Source of the DNA: Treponema sp.
Lineage (GTDB): Bacteria; Spirochaetota; Spirochaetia; Treponematales; Breznakiellaceae
DNA length: 41,832 bases
Direction: 5' to 3'
Assembly: GCA_009782495.1 (NCBI GenBank)
Contig: WRIX01000002.1
Coordinates: forward strand, 27,365-69,196
Shown here: positions 26,312 to 34,164 of the stretch, piece by piece
Layout of the letters: each line of letters opens with the position of its first letter
Position numbering within the stretch: the stretch's first letter is position 1
Position numbers and translations under genes: made by a program
The notes under the pieces: generated by a model
Database searches by the model: none
What the model was told of the DNA's origin: nothing
Seen by the model: only the letters and a program-made list of their open reading frames with translations

Positions 26312-27054
26312 TATTTAAAATCCGTCGTAGAGATAAAAACAGCTCCGCGTTCTTTCATGGAAGAAACAGCTTTTGCAATCGAACCGGGTGGCGTATCAAT
26401 TCCCATACAGGCATCTTCCAGCACATAAGCCTTAAAACCAAGCCTTATGGCGTCAATTACGGTGTAAAGAACACAATAATCTGTTGCAATGCCGCCTATC
26501 ATAATGGTGTCTATGTTCTGTTCTTTCAGATAAGCATTAAGATCCGTTGGGGTACAGCGGTCATTTTCGAAAAAAGCCGAATACGAATCTATGTTTTTGT
26601 TGTAACCTTTGCGAAAAACAAAATCTATTAAAGAAGTGTCCAGTTTATCGTGAAAAGCCGCCCCTTCTGTATTTTGTACACAATGATCCGGCCACAGCAC
26701 TTGCTGCATCGCTGCCGGAATGGGATCTGTTAAATCCGGAAATTGCTGATTAAATGATTCAACGGCTTTTTCGGATACAGGGATGATAATAATTTCACCG
26801 GCCTTTTTCCCCTTATGGGAAGTGGCAAATGAAATATGGCCGTTTGAATGCCAATCCTGTGTTGCCAGCACTTTTCCGCCGTTTTTCTGAACGATCTTTG
26901 CCATTTTGTTTAACTGAGTAATTATTTTATGTCCATTGTTTACGGCCAATGCTCCCACGGGATGCTTTTTTCCGTTCTTACCCGTATAAGCCGGACAAAA
27001 ATCGTTCTGGATATCAACTTCCAACAGAGCTGTTGTTTTATAATTAATTTCCAT
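26311..27054 (-). CDS. pncA: Nicotinamidase
   Basis: 247 residues of the isochorismatase-like fold. The catalytic triad is visible: D14 in EVDIQNDF, Lys in FRKGYN and Cys in IATDYCVLY; the metal site is in TQDWHSNGH, and LWPDHCVQ is typical. It deamidates nicotinamide to nicotinate, the substrate of the adjacent PncB. The promoter upstream places the predicted transcript start at the ATG, and there is no ribosome site. Confidence 0.96.
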   Translation of the reverse strand: MEINYKTTALLEVDIQNDFCPAYTGKNGKKHPVGALAVNNGHKIITQLNKMAKIVQKNGGKVLATQDWHSNGHISFATSHKGKKAGEIIIIPVSEKAVESFNQQFPDLTDPIPAAMQQVLWPDHCVQNTEGAAFHDKLDTSLIDFVFRKGYNKNIDSYSAFFENDRCTPTDLNAYLKEQNIDTIMIGGIATDYCVLYTVIDAIRLGFKAYVLEDACMGIDTPPGSIAKAVSSMKERGAVFISTTDFK

Positions 27055-27060
27055 AGGGTT

Positions 27061-27089
27061 ATTTTAATGACATAAGAAGAAATAATCAA
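27061..27089 (-). promoter_or_regulatory. Promoter of pncA-pncB, leaderless layout
   Basis: On the - strand TTGATT (27089-27084), 17 bases and TAAAAT (27066-27061) are followed by six bases (AACCCT) and the pncA ATG. There is no Shine-Dalgarno sequence. Confidence 0.65.
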
Positions 27090-27113
27090 TAGTATATCGC
27101 TGAGATGAACGCT

Positions 27114-27167
27114 CCCTCATGGGGCTGAAACATTCCGTAGTGAGGGTGTCTGAGCCAGTTTAGCTCA
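27114..27167. other. Two small stem-loops in the thiI-pncA gap
   Basis: CCCTCA (27114-27119) pairs with TGAGGG (27141-27146), and TGAGC (27151-27155) with GCTCA (27163-27167). They lie in the 145-base gap downstream of thiI. There is no T run, so termination is possible but not shown. Confidence 0.35.
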
Positions 27168-27199
27168 AAGGTTAGCTGTGGACAGCGCTATTGAAGTTT

Positions 27200-28366
27200 T
27201 CAACCATAATACCCGCATCTTTTTATTTCGGCTGTTTTGACGGCGTTGAAAATAATATCGTTTAATTCCAGTGTGTCGTACAGCTCTTTTGCTTCACTCA
27301 CTTTACCGCGCAGTACCGGATGGACAGGGCTGAACAGTACGCAGCAATCCGCATGGGGAAGTATTGATGTTTCATAGCTGCCGAAGTTTTTTGCAAGGGT
27401 TATAATTGCTTCCTTATCCATTCCGATGAGCGGCCTTAGTACCGGTAACGCGGTGCGGCTTTCCGCACAGCTTATGTTTTCTATGGTCTGGCTTGCAACC
27501 TGGGAAAGGCTTTCTCCGGTTACAAGGCATTTTGCTTTTATTTTACGGGCAATAAGAGAAGCCGCTTCCATCATTGCCATACGCAGAAGGATCGTATTCC
27601 ATTCGGCAGGTTTTTTTTCGGCGATGGCTTTTTGTACGGCAGTAAAATTTACGATATACAGATGCGTACCCATACAATACGAGCCGGTAATTTCAGCCAG
27701 ACGGATCGTTTTATCCAGCGCTTCCTGTGATGTATAGGGCGGGGTGTGAAAGTACACGGCATCCAGTCCCATGCCCCTGCCTGCCATAAGGCAGCCTGCA
27801 ACAGGCGAATCGATTCCCCCGGATAAAAGCAAAAGTCCCCGGCCTGCGCTTCCCGCAGGCAGTCCCCGGAGGCCTTTTTTTCCCGTTCCGTAAATGTATG
27901 CTTTTTCCCGTATTTCCACAGAGATAATACTTTGCGGATTTTTTACATCAACCTGTAATTCTGGAATTGCTGTTTTTATTGCATCCCCGGCAGCAGAGCA
28001 TATTTCATAGGAATTTAACGGAAAACTCTTGTCCGTTCTGCGAGCTTCTACCTTAAATGTTTTTGTTCCGCTTTCTGTGATTTTTTGTGCTTCACTAACA
28101 CAGGCAGCCAAAACTTCATCAACAGTCTTTGCGGTTATTTGTGTTTTTGCCCAGCCGGCAATTCCGGTCAGATGAGAAAGAACTTCTTCCACAGTATCCG
28201 CCGCTTCTTCGCTGATGTTGTGAATGTAAATTCGTCCTGCGCGGCTTTCCAGCGTGGAATGGGGGGCGCAACTACGAAGCATTGCTTTTAAGTTACGGCG
28301 GAGAATTAATTCAAAACTCTCTCGGTTTCCGCCTTTAAGGGTGAGTTCTCCAAGTTTTACCAGAAT
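27200..28366 (-). CDS. thiI: tRNA 4-thiouridine synthetase ThiI with non-standard start
   Basis: The conserved N terminus reads ILVKLGELTLKGGNRESFE, then a THUMP domain and a PP-loop domain with LLLSGGIDSPVAG. No rhodanese domain is present, as in short ThiI forms. It adds sulfur to U8 of tRNA and may serve thiamine synthesis. The first in-frame ATG is at 28282, which would delete the N-terminal 28 residues. Upstream in this frame there is no ATG, GTG or TTG; ATT at 28366 is the most plausible start, with ATA at 28372 or CTG at 28363 as alternatives. The stop of the aspartic protease gene lies just upstream, so reinitiation or a -1 frameshift from that gene is possible. Confidence 0.85.
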   Translation of the reverse strand: MLVKLGELTLKGGNRESFELILRRNLKAMLRSCAPHSTLESRAGRIYIHNISEEAADTVEEVLSHLTGIAGWAKTQITAKTVDEVLAACVSEAQKITESGTKTFKVEARRTDKSFPLNSYEICSAAGDAIKTAIPELQVDVKNPQSIISVEIREKAYIYGTGKKGLRGLPAGSAGRGLLLLSGGIDSPVAGCLMAGRGMGLDAVYFHTPPYTSQEALDKTIRLAEITGSYCMGTHLYIVNFTAVQKAIAEKKPAEWNTILLRMAMMEAASLIARKIKAKCLVTGESLSQVASQTIENISCAESRTALPVLRPLIGMDKEAIITLAKNFGSYETSILPHADCCVLFSPVHPVLRGKVSEAKELYDTLELNDIIFNAVKTAEIKRCGYYG

Positions 28367-28377
28367 TGTTATTGTAG

Positions 28378-28791
28378 CTATAGTATATAACTCTCTATTT
28401 TGTCGCCGTGAACGCCGACGAGTTTTTGGTTTACCGGATCGACCATCAAATCCATGTCTTCAAGCGGTAAAGCGCCCAGGAGTATTTTGCTCCAGCCCGA
28501 TGAAACAATGGCCGGCAGTGTGGTGTCACGGTTTTTCCAGTGAATCTCCACCGGTTCGGTTACCGTGCAAACCTCTCTTTTGTCGTTAGCAAGTGTTACT
28601 CTTTTAGTTCCCCGTATCCGTAAGCCAAGTATTTCCCGGACTTCTTCAGAAATAACCAAAGTAAAAGCACCGGTGTCAACTAAGGCATTAACGGTAGTTT
28701 TCCGGACTTCTTGCTCAGAAATATAGCCCCGTTCAGTATTTGCCACATCGCCGGCATTTTTTAATGTAATAGTTTCGAATACCATTCCCAT
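28378..28791 (-). CDS. Retropepsin-like clan AA aspartic protease (copy 1)
   Basis: A 137-residue protein with one active-site motif, ALVDTGAFTLVI near residue 36, and the flap/second-strand pattern ending KILLGALPLEDMDLMVD. One DTG per chain means it must act as a dimer, like retroviral proteases. It has no signal peptide or membrane segment. It is clearly related to the protein at 41449, about half identical by eye. ACGGAGG lies upstream of the ATG, and a weak TTGCTT-17-TATCTT promoter may be its own. It sits between the cysteine desulfurase gene and thiI and appears to have displaced the thiI start. Its substrate is unknown. Confidence 0.85.
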   Translation of the reverse strand: MGMVFETITLKNAGDVANTERGYISEQEVRKTTVNALVDTGAFTLVISEEVREILGLRIRGTKRVTLANDKREVCTVTEPVEIHWKNRDTTLPAIVSSGWSKILLGALPLEDMDLMVDPVNQKLVGVHGDKIESYIL

Positions 28792-28818
28792 GATAAACCT
28801 CCGTATTAAGATACTATA

Positions 28819-30036
28819 CTACAGGGTAATAAGCAATGCAGTGATTGTATCGGCAAGTAAGTTTATTTCTTCCATTGTAGTGCTGTAACCCTGGGAAATT
28901 CGTATGCCGCCCAAACTCAGTTCTTTATCCAGGCCCATTGCTTCCAGAATGGGACGCTTTTTGTCCGCCGAAGAACAGGCGGAGCCGGTGGAAACGGCAA
29001 AGCCTTTTTCGTCCAGAGCGCGTACCATCACTTCTCCGGGTATGATCGTTCCATTATTGTTTTTGAATGCGCATTGAAGAATCCACGGAGAAAAGCGGCC
29101 GTCTTCAGCTTCCCTGTCAGCAGGTATGGAAGTAAACAGACCTGTTTTTTGCAGTGATTCGATAAGCGTCTTCATTCTTTTTGCAGCCTGAAAAGCTGGC
29201 TCTGTTTCTTTATATCCGGATGTTTCCGTCTGTATGTGGTTTTCCAGCGATTCCGCCAGGTTTATTGCACCTTGAGTATTTTCTGTTCCGGGACGGATTT
29301 TCTTTTCCTGATCTCCTCCGCGGAAGAGGGGGGTTATAGGAGATTTTAACCAGAGTAAACCGGTGCCGCGGCAGCCTCCGATTTTATGGGCGCTGAACGA
29401 AGCCGAATCAATTCCCCAATCATAAAGATCCAGTTTGATTTTTCCCAAAGCCTGAACCGCATCGCAGTGAATGTGTATGGCGCTGTTCTGCTTTTTACGG
29501 ATTGCAGCCGACAATGCCTTTATGTCGTTAATCGCCCCTGTTTCATTATTTACCGCCATTATACCTGCCATACGGGTATTGGGATTTTTTTCCAGCGCCT
29601 TTTCCATCTTCGCTTCGCTTACCCTTCCGTCTTTCTCTACACCTATCGAAGCGCAGGGAATGCCAAGGTGTTCCAGTGATGTAACATTTTCCCGGATTGA
29701 AGGATGTTCCGCTGCAGAATACAAAAAGACGGCAGATTTATTTGTCTTTTGCTGCGGATCGCTGTCAGCAAAACGGCGAGGTTTAGTAAGCAGCGAAAAA
29801 AGTACGATGATGTTCGATTCGGTTCCGCCCGAAGTAAAATAAATCTCTTGCGGCTGTACTCCCAGCACCTGCGCACAACGGTGCCGTGCATCTTTCAAAG
29901 CTTGCCGGGCGGCTTTTCCTTCCGTGTGAATCGAAGAAGGGTTGCCAAAAGGAACAAATGCCGTATTGTTTACGCAGTTTGCAATATTTTCTGCGGGAAT
30001 AGCTGTAGCTGCCCAATCAAAATAATAACGCTCCAC
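28819..30036 (-). CDS. Cysteine desulfurase (NifS/IscS type)
   Basis: 405 residues. PLP Lys is in SFSAHKIGGCRGTG, the catalytic Cys in STGSACSS, and FGNPSSIHTEGKAAR and FTSGGTESN are family motifs. It takes sulfur from cysteine for tRNA thiolation or FeS clusters; thiI downstream and mnmA nearby are likely clients. The GTG at 30036 was chosen because the protein then starts ERYYFDWAAT, as in family members, and a promoter (TTGTCC-17-TATTAT) ends seven bases before it. A longer frame reaching 30309 runs through thrA on the other strand and is rejected. Confidence 0.92.
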   Translation of the reverse strand: MERYYFDWAATAIPAENIANCVNNTAFVPFGNPSSIHTEGKAARQALKDARHRCAQVLGVQPQEIYFTSGGTESNIIVLFSLLTKPRRFADSDPQQKTNKSAVFLYSAAEHPSIRENVTSLEHLGIPCASIGVEKDGRVSEAKMEKALEKNPNTRMAGIMAVNNETGAINDIKALSAAIRKKQNSAIHIHCDAVQALGKIKLDLYDWGIDSASFSAHKIGGCRGTGLLWLKSPITPLFRGGDQEKKIRPGTENTQGAINLAESLENHIQTETSGYKETEPAFQAAKRMKTLIESLQKTGLFTSIPADREAEDGRFSPWILQCAFKNNNGTIIPGEVMVRALDEKGFAVSTGSACSSADKKRPILEAMGLDKELSLGGIRISQGYSTTMEEINLLADTITALLITL

Positions 30037-30043
30037 AATAAAG

Positions 30044-30072
30044 ATAATAACCGATTGAAACTGACCGGACAA
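30044..30072 (-). promoter_or_regulatory. Promoter of the cysteine desulfurase gene, leaderless layout
   Basis: On the - strand TTGTCC (30072-30067), 17 bases and TATTAT (30049-30044) are followed by seven bases and the GTG start. It overlaps the divergent thrA promoter, so the two may compete. Confidence 0.6.
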
Positions 30073-30084
30073 GCGTAGTACAAT
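30055..30084 (+). promoter_or_regulatory. Promoter of thrA, leaderless layout
   Basis: TTGAAA (30055-30060), an 18-base spacer and TACAAT (30079-30084) are followed by seven bases and the thrA ATG at 30092. There is no ribosome site. Confidence 0.6.
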
Positions 30085-30091
30085 AATTTTC

Positions 30092-32698
30092 ATGCTGGTA
30101 TGCAAATTTGGCGGTACATCCGTAGGATCAAAAGAAGCGCTTTCCGCTCTTATTTCCATTCTTAAAAATCCCGAACACGAAAATAAAGTAAAGGTAATGG
30201 TCGTGTCCGCACTGTCGGGCATTACCGACGGTCTTATTAAAGCAGCAACTGATGCAAAGGACGCTGCAGACGCAAGCTCTGTTAAAAACGAACAGCAGCA
30301 GGATTCCATGCAAAATGTTGCAAAGTCACTTGCAGCAATGAAGAAACGTCATCTGGATCTAAGCGCCGCTTTTCTTAAAAATGAAGAAAGAAAAGAAGCC
30401 GCTTTGGAAATAGAACAGAGCTTTGCAGGGCTATCCCGTATGCTGGACGGAATCGCCATACTGCGGGAGATTTCTCCGCGGGTAATGGACAGCATAATGA
30501 GTTATGGCGAGCGCCTTTCCGCCCCCCTGATTGCCCGTATACTCCGCGTTTCCGGTATTCCTGCCGAATACCTTGATTCCCGTGAAGTAATTGTAACCGA
30601 CAGGCACTTTGGCGCCGCCCATGTTGTCCGCGGCGAAAGTTATATGCGCATAAAGGAAAGAGTGGGGATGACTTACGGAAAAAGACATTCACCTTCCGAA
30701 GACCATACCCTTTTTGTTGCATCGGGCTTTACCGGCCGTGCAGAGGATGGTTCCACTACAACACTGGGCCGGGGCGGTTCGGATTTAACTGCCGCTGTTT
30801 ACGGCGCCGCACTGCGTGCCGATATGGTAGAGATTTGGACAGATGTGGACGGGATACTGACTGCCGATCCAAAGCTCGTTAAAAACGCTTTTCGTATAGA
30901 TTCCCTTTCTTACGAAGAGGCAATGGAACTTTCACACTTTGGGGCAAAAGTCCTTTATCCTCCCACAATTAAACCGGCGCTTGATAAAAATATTCCGATT
31001 GTTATACGGAATTCCTTTAATCCCGAAAGTCCCGGAACAAAAATTACCGGTAAAGCAGGACCTGGTGAGTATCCCATCAGGGGGATTAGTTCTCTTCCCA
31101 GGGTAACGCTGATACGTCTGCAAGGGCCGGGAATGATGGGGGTGGCAGGTTTTTCTTCACGGTTCTTCAGTGCATTGGCCAGACGAAAAATCAGCGTAAT
31201 ACTTATCAGTCAGGCAGCCAGCGAATATTCGATTTGCGCAGCGGTGGATTCTGCGTCCGGAGACGAAGCGTTGTTTGCATTGCGGGAGGAATTCGGCCAG
31301 GAAATTTTGGGAGGGGCGGTCGACGAGCCTGTGGCGGAAGAGAACCTTGCCATTATTGCCGTCGTGGGCGGCAGGATGAAACAGGTGTCCGGTATTTCCG
31401 GTAAAGTCTTTCATGCTCTGGGCAGGAACGGAATTAATGTGGTTGCCATTGCCCAGGGTTCTTCGGAACTGAACATTTCTTTGGTAATATCCCGCTCGGA
31501 TGAATCTAAAGCCCTGAATGCTATACACGAAGCGTTTTTCCTTGCAGGGATCCGTTCTGTTAACCTTTTTCTTTTGGGTACAGGGCTTATCGGCGGAACC
31601 CTGCTGGATCAGCTTTCTTTGCAACAGGAAATTCTGGCTGATACATATCAAATCAAGATTTCCCTGGTTGGGGCGGGAAATTCCCAAGGAATGATATTTA
31701 ATACTCAAGGTCTTGATCCCCGTAAGGTAAAAAAAATACTCAATAAAAAAATAAATGACGCATCTCCAGTAAAATCAACCGGACGATTAAATATAAGTGT
31801 CGCAAATGATAGTTCACGCAGTTCCCCTCTTGTTGAGTTTGACTTAAAGAAGTTTATTGATACGATGAAATCGTACAATCTTCCCAATACGGCTTTTTGC
31901 GATTGTACTGCAAGCGATGATGTTGCCGCTTCTTACGGTGATATAATTACCGGTGCAATTCCGATTATTACACCGAATAAAAGGGCCAATGCGGGATCTT
32001 ATGAATACTACCGTATGCTTGTTGGTTATTCCCGTGAAAGAGGAATACCGTATCTCTATGAAACAACGGTTTGCGCAGGACTTCCGGTAATTTCCACACT
32101 GCGTGATTTGTTTCTGTCCGGCGATCGTGTCCGCCGGATAGAAGCGGTTCTTTCGGGAACGCTTTCGTATATTTTTAACAACTTTGACGGCAGTAAAACT
32201 TTTTCCGCCCTGGTTCGCGAAGCAAAAGCTCTTGGCTATTCGGAACCCGATCCAAGAGACGATCTTAATGCAATGGATGCAGCAAGAAAAGCTTTGATCC
32301 TTGCCCGTGAATGCGGCATGAACATGGAGTTTAACAGCTTGAAAATAGAAAGCTTACTCCCGGCCGCTTGTTTTAAAGCTCCCAATGTTGAAAGTTTCTT
32401 TAAGGAACTGGAAAAATGCGATACAGATTTTGAAACACGCAGAGCCAAAGCTGCTGCTGACGGCAGAGGACTGCGCTACGTTGCCGTTATCGAAGCAGGT
32501 AAAGCAACACTGTCTTTGCGAAGCGAAGAAGCAGACAGCCCTTTTCTAAGCCTGAAAGATTCAGACAATATGGTGGTTATTACAAGCGACCGTTATTCTA
32601 AACTTCCTATGGTAATTAAAGGACCCGGTGCGGGAGCTCAGGTTACCGCGGGCGGCGTTTTTGCCGACATAGTCCGCATTGCAAGAACCTTGGTATAG
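30092..32698 (+). CDS. thrA: Bifunctional aspartate kinase / homoserine dehydrogenase
   Basis: 868 residues. The N-terminal kinase starts CKFGGTSVGS and has TTLGRGGSDLTAA and TDVDGILTADP; two ACT regulatory domains cover about 340-490; the C-terminal homoserine dehydrogenase has GTGLIGGTLLDQL near 495, ITPNKRAN and LSGTLSYIFNNFDG. It carries out the first and third steps from aspartate to threonine and methionine, and the ACT domains suggest feedback by end product. It is divergent from the cysteine desulfurase with overlapping promoters. The gene-free repeat region lies downstream. Confidence 0.96.
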   Translation: MLVCKFGGTSVGSKEALSALISILKNPEHENKVKVMVVSALSGITDGLIKAATDAKDAADASSVKNEQQQDSMQNVAKSLAAMKKRHLDLSAAFLKNEERKEAALEIEQSFAGLSRMLDGIAILREISPRVMDSIMSYGERLSAPLIARILRVSGIPAEYLDSREVIVTDRHFGAAHVVRGESYMRIKERVGMTYGKRHSPSEDHTLFVASGFTGRAEDGSTTTLGRGGSDLTAAVYGAALRADMVEIWTDVDGILTADPKLVKNAFRIDSLSYEEAMELSHFGAKVLYPPTIKPALDKNIPIVIRNSFNPESPGTKITGKAGPGEYPIRGISSLPRVTLIRLQGPGMMGVAGFSSRFFSALARRKISVILISQAASEYSICAAVDSASGDEALFALREEFGQEILGGAVDEPVAEENLAIIAVVGGRMKQVSGISGKVFHALGRNGINVVAIAQGSSELNISLVISRSDESKALNAIHEAFFLAGIRSVNLFLLGTGLIGGTLLDQLSLQQEILADTYQIKISLVGAGNSQGMIFNTQGLDPRKVKKILNKKINDASPVKSTGRLNISVANDSSRSSPLVEFDLKKFIDTMKSYNLPNTAFCDCTASDDVAASYGDIITGAIPIITPNKRANAGSYEYYRMLVGYSRERGIPYLYETTVCAGLPVISTLRDLFLSGDRVRRIEAVLSGTLSYIFNNFDGSKTFSALVREAKALGYSEPDPRDDLNAMDAARKALILARECGMNMEFNSLKIESLLPAACFKAPNVESFFKELEKCDTDFETRRAKAAADGRGLRYVAVIEAGKATLSLRSEEADSPFLSLKDSDNMVVITSDRYSKLPMVIKGPGAGAQVTAGGVFADIVRIARTLV

Positions 32699-32710
32699 TT
32701 GCATAAATCC

Positions 32711-33073
32711 CAATTTACCTCTGAACCTGGCATACGGAATACCTGGATTAATAAAAGCAAAGGGGCAGGAAAAGCCCTGGTAAGAGCGCCTGTAGAATCC
32801 CATAGGCCGGACTGAACACATCAATCTTCCCATATCGGTGGGAGGAGGAACACTCATTCAGACCATAGTGGTCGTGGCTGCATTTGACGGACGCTTTGGC
32901 GTCGCTGCTGTTGTAGCACGCCAAATGGTCTTCATGAGTAACCCCCCTCCCACCTATGTGGCAACATTAGTTTCGATGTGTTCAGTCCGGCTTTTGGTAA
33001 TTACCCGACCTTGCGCCTGCCCCTTTCCATACAATACTACAGGTTTACATATACCAGGATCAGAGGTAAATTG
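32711..33073. repeat. Large imperfect inverted repeat (about 363 bp)
   Basis: Two arms of about 180 bases face each other around GACGC-TTTG-GCGTC at 32890-32903. Perfectly paired blocks are, in order: 14 bases (32711-32724 with 33060-33073), 11 bases AAAGGGGCAGG (32759-32769 with 33016-33026), 17 bases GCCGGACTGAACACATC (32806-32822 with 32975-32991) and 9 bases GGTGGGAGG (32837-32845 with 32946-32954). Between blocks the arms are diverged and carry small gaps. No convincing gene is present. It could be a transposon-derived repeat pair or the DNA for a large structured RNA. Confidence 0.9.
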
Positions 33074-33541
33074 AGGTAAATTAAGGTTTTTATAATGGAC
33101 GTAAGCAGCAATTTGCTGCTGAGCATCTGGCATACTATGATCTGAAATAATGCCGGGAAAGGGCTGAAAACACTTAGATGCTGTACTCTTTTGATAGGCA
33201 ATTAAGGCGCTACCTATAGCCAATGCCGGGGCGCAGTAGGGGTACAAAAACTATCCTGGAATTCCCTGCCGGCAGACCAGCGAAATAAAAGTAATACTAT
33301 TAAGAAAGGCTCGGCGTCTAAACAGGATATTTTTTCTGATTAAAACGAATAGGAAAAATATGCTGTTTAGACGCTGAGAGGCTGCAAGGCAGGCTCTTCC
33401 AGAGTTTTTGCTACCCCGCTGTGCTCCCGGACGTTGGCTGTGGGTAGCGGCATGGTAACATATAAAATGATTACAGAGGTTATTCAGACCTTTGCTGAAT
33501 TTATTCGGATTAATTAAATTGCCAGGCTCAGCGGTAAATTG
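33050..33541. repeat. Region bounded by imperfect 23-bp direct repeats
   Basis: The outer end of the palindrome (33050-33073, containing CCAGG and GGTAAATTG) recurs in the same orientation at 33519-33541, with about five differences. GAGGTAAATT is also repeated in tandem at 33063 and 33074. Between them are a hairpin AGCAGCA-ATT-TGCTGCT (33104-33120) and the inverted repeat at 33310-33378. No gene is supported in this stretch. Confidence 0.7.
33310..33378. repeat. Inverted repeat with 12+8-bp stem
   Basis: GCGTCTAAACAG (33314-33325) pairs with CTGTTTAGACGC (33363-33374), and after one mismatch ATATTTTT (33327-33334) pairs with AAAAATAT (33354-33361). CTC and GAG extend it outward past one G-T pair. 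The loop is about 19 bases. It resembles a REP-like or element-end hairpin. Confidence 0.8.
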
Positions 33542-33545
33542 AGAT

Positions 33546-34100
33546 TCACACGGCAATGGCTACTTCAAGCAGCTTCTCTATTGCCTTGGTATCGCGGGCA
33601 CGGCCCAGTTCTTCTCCATTGGATGACAGGAGTATGGCCGTAGGCGTAGACAATACCTGGCGCCGTACAGCTTCTGCAAGGCCTTCGTCGGTGTCGGCAT
33701 CATAGAGTTCTATGGGTAATCCAAGACGGCTTACCGCCGCTTTTGCAGAAGGACATGCGGGGCAGGCAGGTCGCACAAAGAGCAGTATACGGTCTTCTGC
33801 AGCGGTTTCTTCCGCCTGCAATGCCGCACTGTCCGGCATTTCCAGGTGGACGGACGGCGCTGAGTAAACCGGTAAATTATGTGTACCGAATTCTACCGGA
33901 GCGCAGGAGGCCAGCAGGGATGTATCAGGCTGAAACATCACCCGCTGGCCGTATTCTTCCCGCTTACCCCTGTTCCAATTCCGTACCGAGCGGTAGTATC
34001 CCACGATACGGCTGTACACTTCCGCCGGCGTCCCTTTCACGTTGGAAAGAGCCTCCCTCGCCGCTTCCAGTTCACTCTCGATTGCCTCAAGGTTTCTCAT
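33546..34100 (-). CDS. Stand-alone NrdD glycyl-radical segment fused to a glutaredoxin-like domain
   Basis: The 184-residue protein starts with a short charged helix, then EVYSRIVGYYRSVRNW at 27-42, which is the conserved C-terminal glycyl-radical segment of class III ribonucleotide reductases; the radical glycine would be G34. After a linker of about 45 residues there is a glutaredoxin/NrdH-like domain with C113-P-A-C116 and the cis-Pro loop STPT near 151. The neighbouring NrdD lacks this segment, so the two should work together, with the redoxin recycling the reductant. The start at 34100 has AAGGAAGAGG upstream; ATG at 34118 is possible. It lies 64 bases after nrdD, in the same direction. 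Confidence 0.8.
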   Translation of the reverse strand: MRNLEAIESELEAAREALSNVKGTPAEVYSRIVGYYRSVRNWNRGKREEYGQRVMFQPDTSLLASCAPVEFGTHNLPVYSAPSVHLEMPDSAALQAEETAAEDRILLFVRPACPACPSAKAAVSRLGLPIELYDADTDEGLAEAVRRQVLSTPTAILLSSNGEELGRARDTKAIEKLLEVAIAV

Positions 34101-34126
34101 ACCTCTTCCTTTTTTCATTTTTATTT

Positions 34127-34147
34127 ACATTAAAAAACCCTTAATGT
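34127..34147 (-). other. Hairpin between nrdD and the radical-domain gene
   Basis: ACATTAA and TTAATGT form a seven-pair stem around a seven-base loop, 26 bases before the start of the next gene. It may stabilise or partly stop the transcript and so set the ratio of the two proteins. This is inference. Confidence 0.5.
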
Positions 34148-34164
34148 TTTTACATTGCTGTTGC

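Noticed and set aside
30037-30309. Longer N terminus for the cysteine desulfurase
   Set aside because: It lies entirely opposite thrA coding sequence, has no family similarity, and a promoter ends seven bases before the GTG at 30036.
32838-33074. Possible small proteins on either strand of the gene-free region
   Set aside because: They arise from the inverted repeat, have no ribosome sites and no recognisable domain. The peptide similarity between arms is kept as a finding, not a gene.
33251-33556. Open frame on the - strand downstream of the glutaredoxin fusion
   Set aside because: It has low-complexity composition and overlaps repeats and the hairpin at 33310-33378; no ribosome site.
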